A DNA stretch of 6,299 nt from Methylocystis sp. (GTDB taxonomy: Bacteria; Pseudomonadota; Alphaproteobacteria; Rhizobiales; Beijerinckiaceae). The notes beneath the pieces are model-generated. The model saw only the letters and a program-made list of their open reading frames with translations, made no database searches and was not told the origin of the DNA. Shown here piece after piece: positions 5,745-6,299 of this stretch. Location: contig JALRFG010000119.1 in NCBI GenBank assembly GCA_023253795.1, positions 1 to 6,299 on the forward strand, in the 5' to 3' direction. The position numbers were made by a program, and so were the translations under genes. How positions within the stretch are numbered: position 1 is the stretch's first letter; every line of letters begins with the position of its first letter.

Positions 5745-5872
5745 GCCGGTTACGACGACGCGCCGACGGCCATGGTCTTGCGCAGAAAGCCTTTTCTTTA
5801 CAGGTCTGCCGTGCGACAAGCCGGTCGCGGGGAGCCTGCTGGCGGAACGCAGGCCGCTTCGATCAAGCCGGT
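5742..5872. repeat. Three direct copies of CAAGCCGGT in the tRNA-Met/phosphoribulokinase spacer
   Basis: The nonamer CAAGCCGGT occurs at 5742-5750, 5817-5825 and 5864-5872. The first and third copies share an 11-base core, TCAAGCCGGTT. The third lies in an imperfect palindrome, TCAAGCCGGTTCGA, which matches its own reverse complement at 10 of 14 positions. The first copy overlaps the -35 box of the tRNA promoter, and the third ends 31 bases before the phosphoribulokinase ATG. Binding by a regulator is possible but not shown. Confidence 0.45.
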
Positions 5873-5903
5873 TCGACAAGGAAATCATCCGGGTAACGCG
5901 CCC

Positions 5904-6299
5904 ATGTCGGTCAAACACCCCATTATTTCCATCACTGGCTCCTCGGGGGCCGGCACAAGCTCGGTCAAGGCGACCTTCGAGCAGATTTTCCGTCGCGAGC
6001 GCATCGAAGTCGCCTATGTCGAGGGCGACAGTTTTCATCGCTACGACCGCGCCGCCATGAAACATAAAATGGCCGAGGCGCAGGCGGGCGGCCATGTCCA
6101 TTTCAGCCATTTCGGTCCCGCGGCCAATCTGCTGCCCGAACTCGAAACGCTGTTTCGCGAATATGGCGAGACAGGCTCAGGCCGATACCGTCACTACGCC
6201 CATGACGAGAACGAGGCGGCGCAGCTCGGCGTCGCGCCGGGAACCTTTACGCCCTGGGAAGAGCTGCCGCCCAATACGGACGTGCTGTTTTACGAAGGG
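5904..6299 (+). CDS. Phosphoribulokinase (class I), N-terminal part, cut by the window end
   Basis: This enzyme phosphorylates ribulose 5-phosphate with ATP to give ribulose 1,5-bisphosphate, the RuBisCO substrate, in the Calvin-Benson-Bassham cycle. The first 132 residues are present, roughly 45% of a usual 290-residue proteobacterial enzyme, and the frame stays open to the edge. The start MSVKHPIISITGSSGAGTSSVK is very close to Rhodobacter PRK as I remember it. The P-loop GSSGAGTS is at 12-19. EGDSFHRYDRAAMK has Asp42, His45, Arg49 and Lys53. FSHF is at 67-70, FREYGETGSGRYRHY at 84-98, and LFYEG ends at 132 with Glu131. These agree with known catalytic and substrate-binding positions of the Rhodobacter enzyme. 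The family N-terminus fixes the ATG at 5904, although the nearest AAGGA is about 20 bases upstream, which is unusually far. Other cbb genes may follow beyond the edge; the symbol could be cbbP or prk. Confidence 0.96.
   Translation, partial: MSVKHPIISITGSSGAGTSSVKATFEQIFRRERIEVAYVEGDSFHRYDRAAMKHKMAEAQAGGHVHFSHFGPAANLLPELETLFREYGETGSGRYRHYAHDENEAAQLGVAPGTFTPWEELPPNTDVLFYEG

Noticed and set aside
5863..5876. A CbbR (LysR-type) binding site upstream of phosphoribulokinase.
   Set aside because: TCA-N7-TCG is close to TNA-N7-TNA but breaks the last position, and the outer bases give T-N12-A where T-N11-A is required, so I kept only the repeat observation.
5684..5903. A small coding gene or CRISPR-like array in the spacer before phosphoribulokinase.
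   Set aside because: The repeated nonamer is far too short and unevenly spaced (75 and 47 bases) for CRISPR, and no small frame here has a ribosome site or recognisable product.

Overview
The window is GC-rich, about 60% or more by eye. It reads as a chromosomal segment from an alphaproteobacterium, most likely in the Hyphomicrobiales (Rhizobiales). The evidence is an NDUFA12-type complex I accessory subunit next to a DUF2155 envelope protein, a typical alphaproteobacterial elongator tRNA-Met, and a proteobacterial class I phosphoribulokinase. The phosphoribulokinase points to a strain with the Calvin-Benson-Bassham cycle, such as a phototroph, methylotroph or other autotroph-capable Beijerinckiaceae/Methylocystaceae-like organism. 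The genus cannot be fixed from this sequence alone.

Layout, left to right. Positions 74-1329 (+) hold the NDUFA12 homologue and a secreted DUF2155 protein with a long Pro/Ala/Lys tail, probably co-transcribed. A GC hairpin at 1337-1353 separates them from a convergent minus-strand pair: a DUF423-like small membrane protein (1879-2253) followed by a stand-alone CheY-like receiver protein (1381-1809). A 109-base divergent spacer leads to a plus-strand Ste24/CAAX-prenyl-protease-1-like M48 membrane metalloprotease (2363-3598). After a 150-base spacer with several short hairpins comes a thiamine-diphosphate 2-keto acid decarboxylase of the pyruvate/indolepyruvate decarboxylase family (3749-5428). 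Tandem hairpins follow, then a minus-strand tRNA-Met(CAU) with its own recognisable promoter. Last is the first 132 codons of phosphoribulokinase (5904 to the window edge).

The genes are mostly housekeeping or central metabolism, arranged as several short transcription units and not as one pathway operon: respiratory complex I, envelope, signalling, membrane proteolysis, keto acid decarboxylation, translation and CO2 fixation. I saw no transposase, integrase, CRISPR array, toxin-antitoxin pair or phage gene. The points most worth a second look are the altered substrate-pocket positions of the decarboxylase, the hairpins on both sides of that gene, and a nonamer present three times in the tRNA-Met/phosphoribulokinase spacer. 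I do not see a convincing undescribed multi-gene system.
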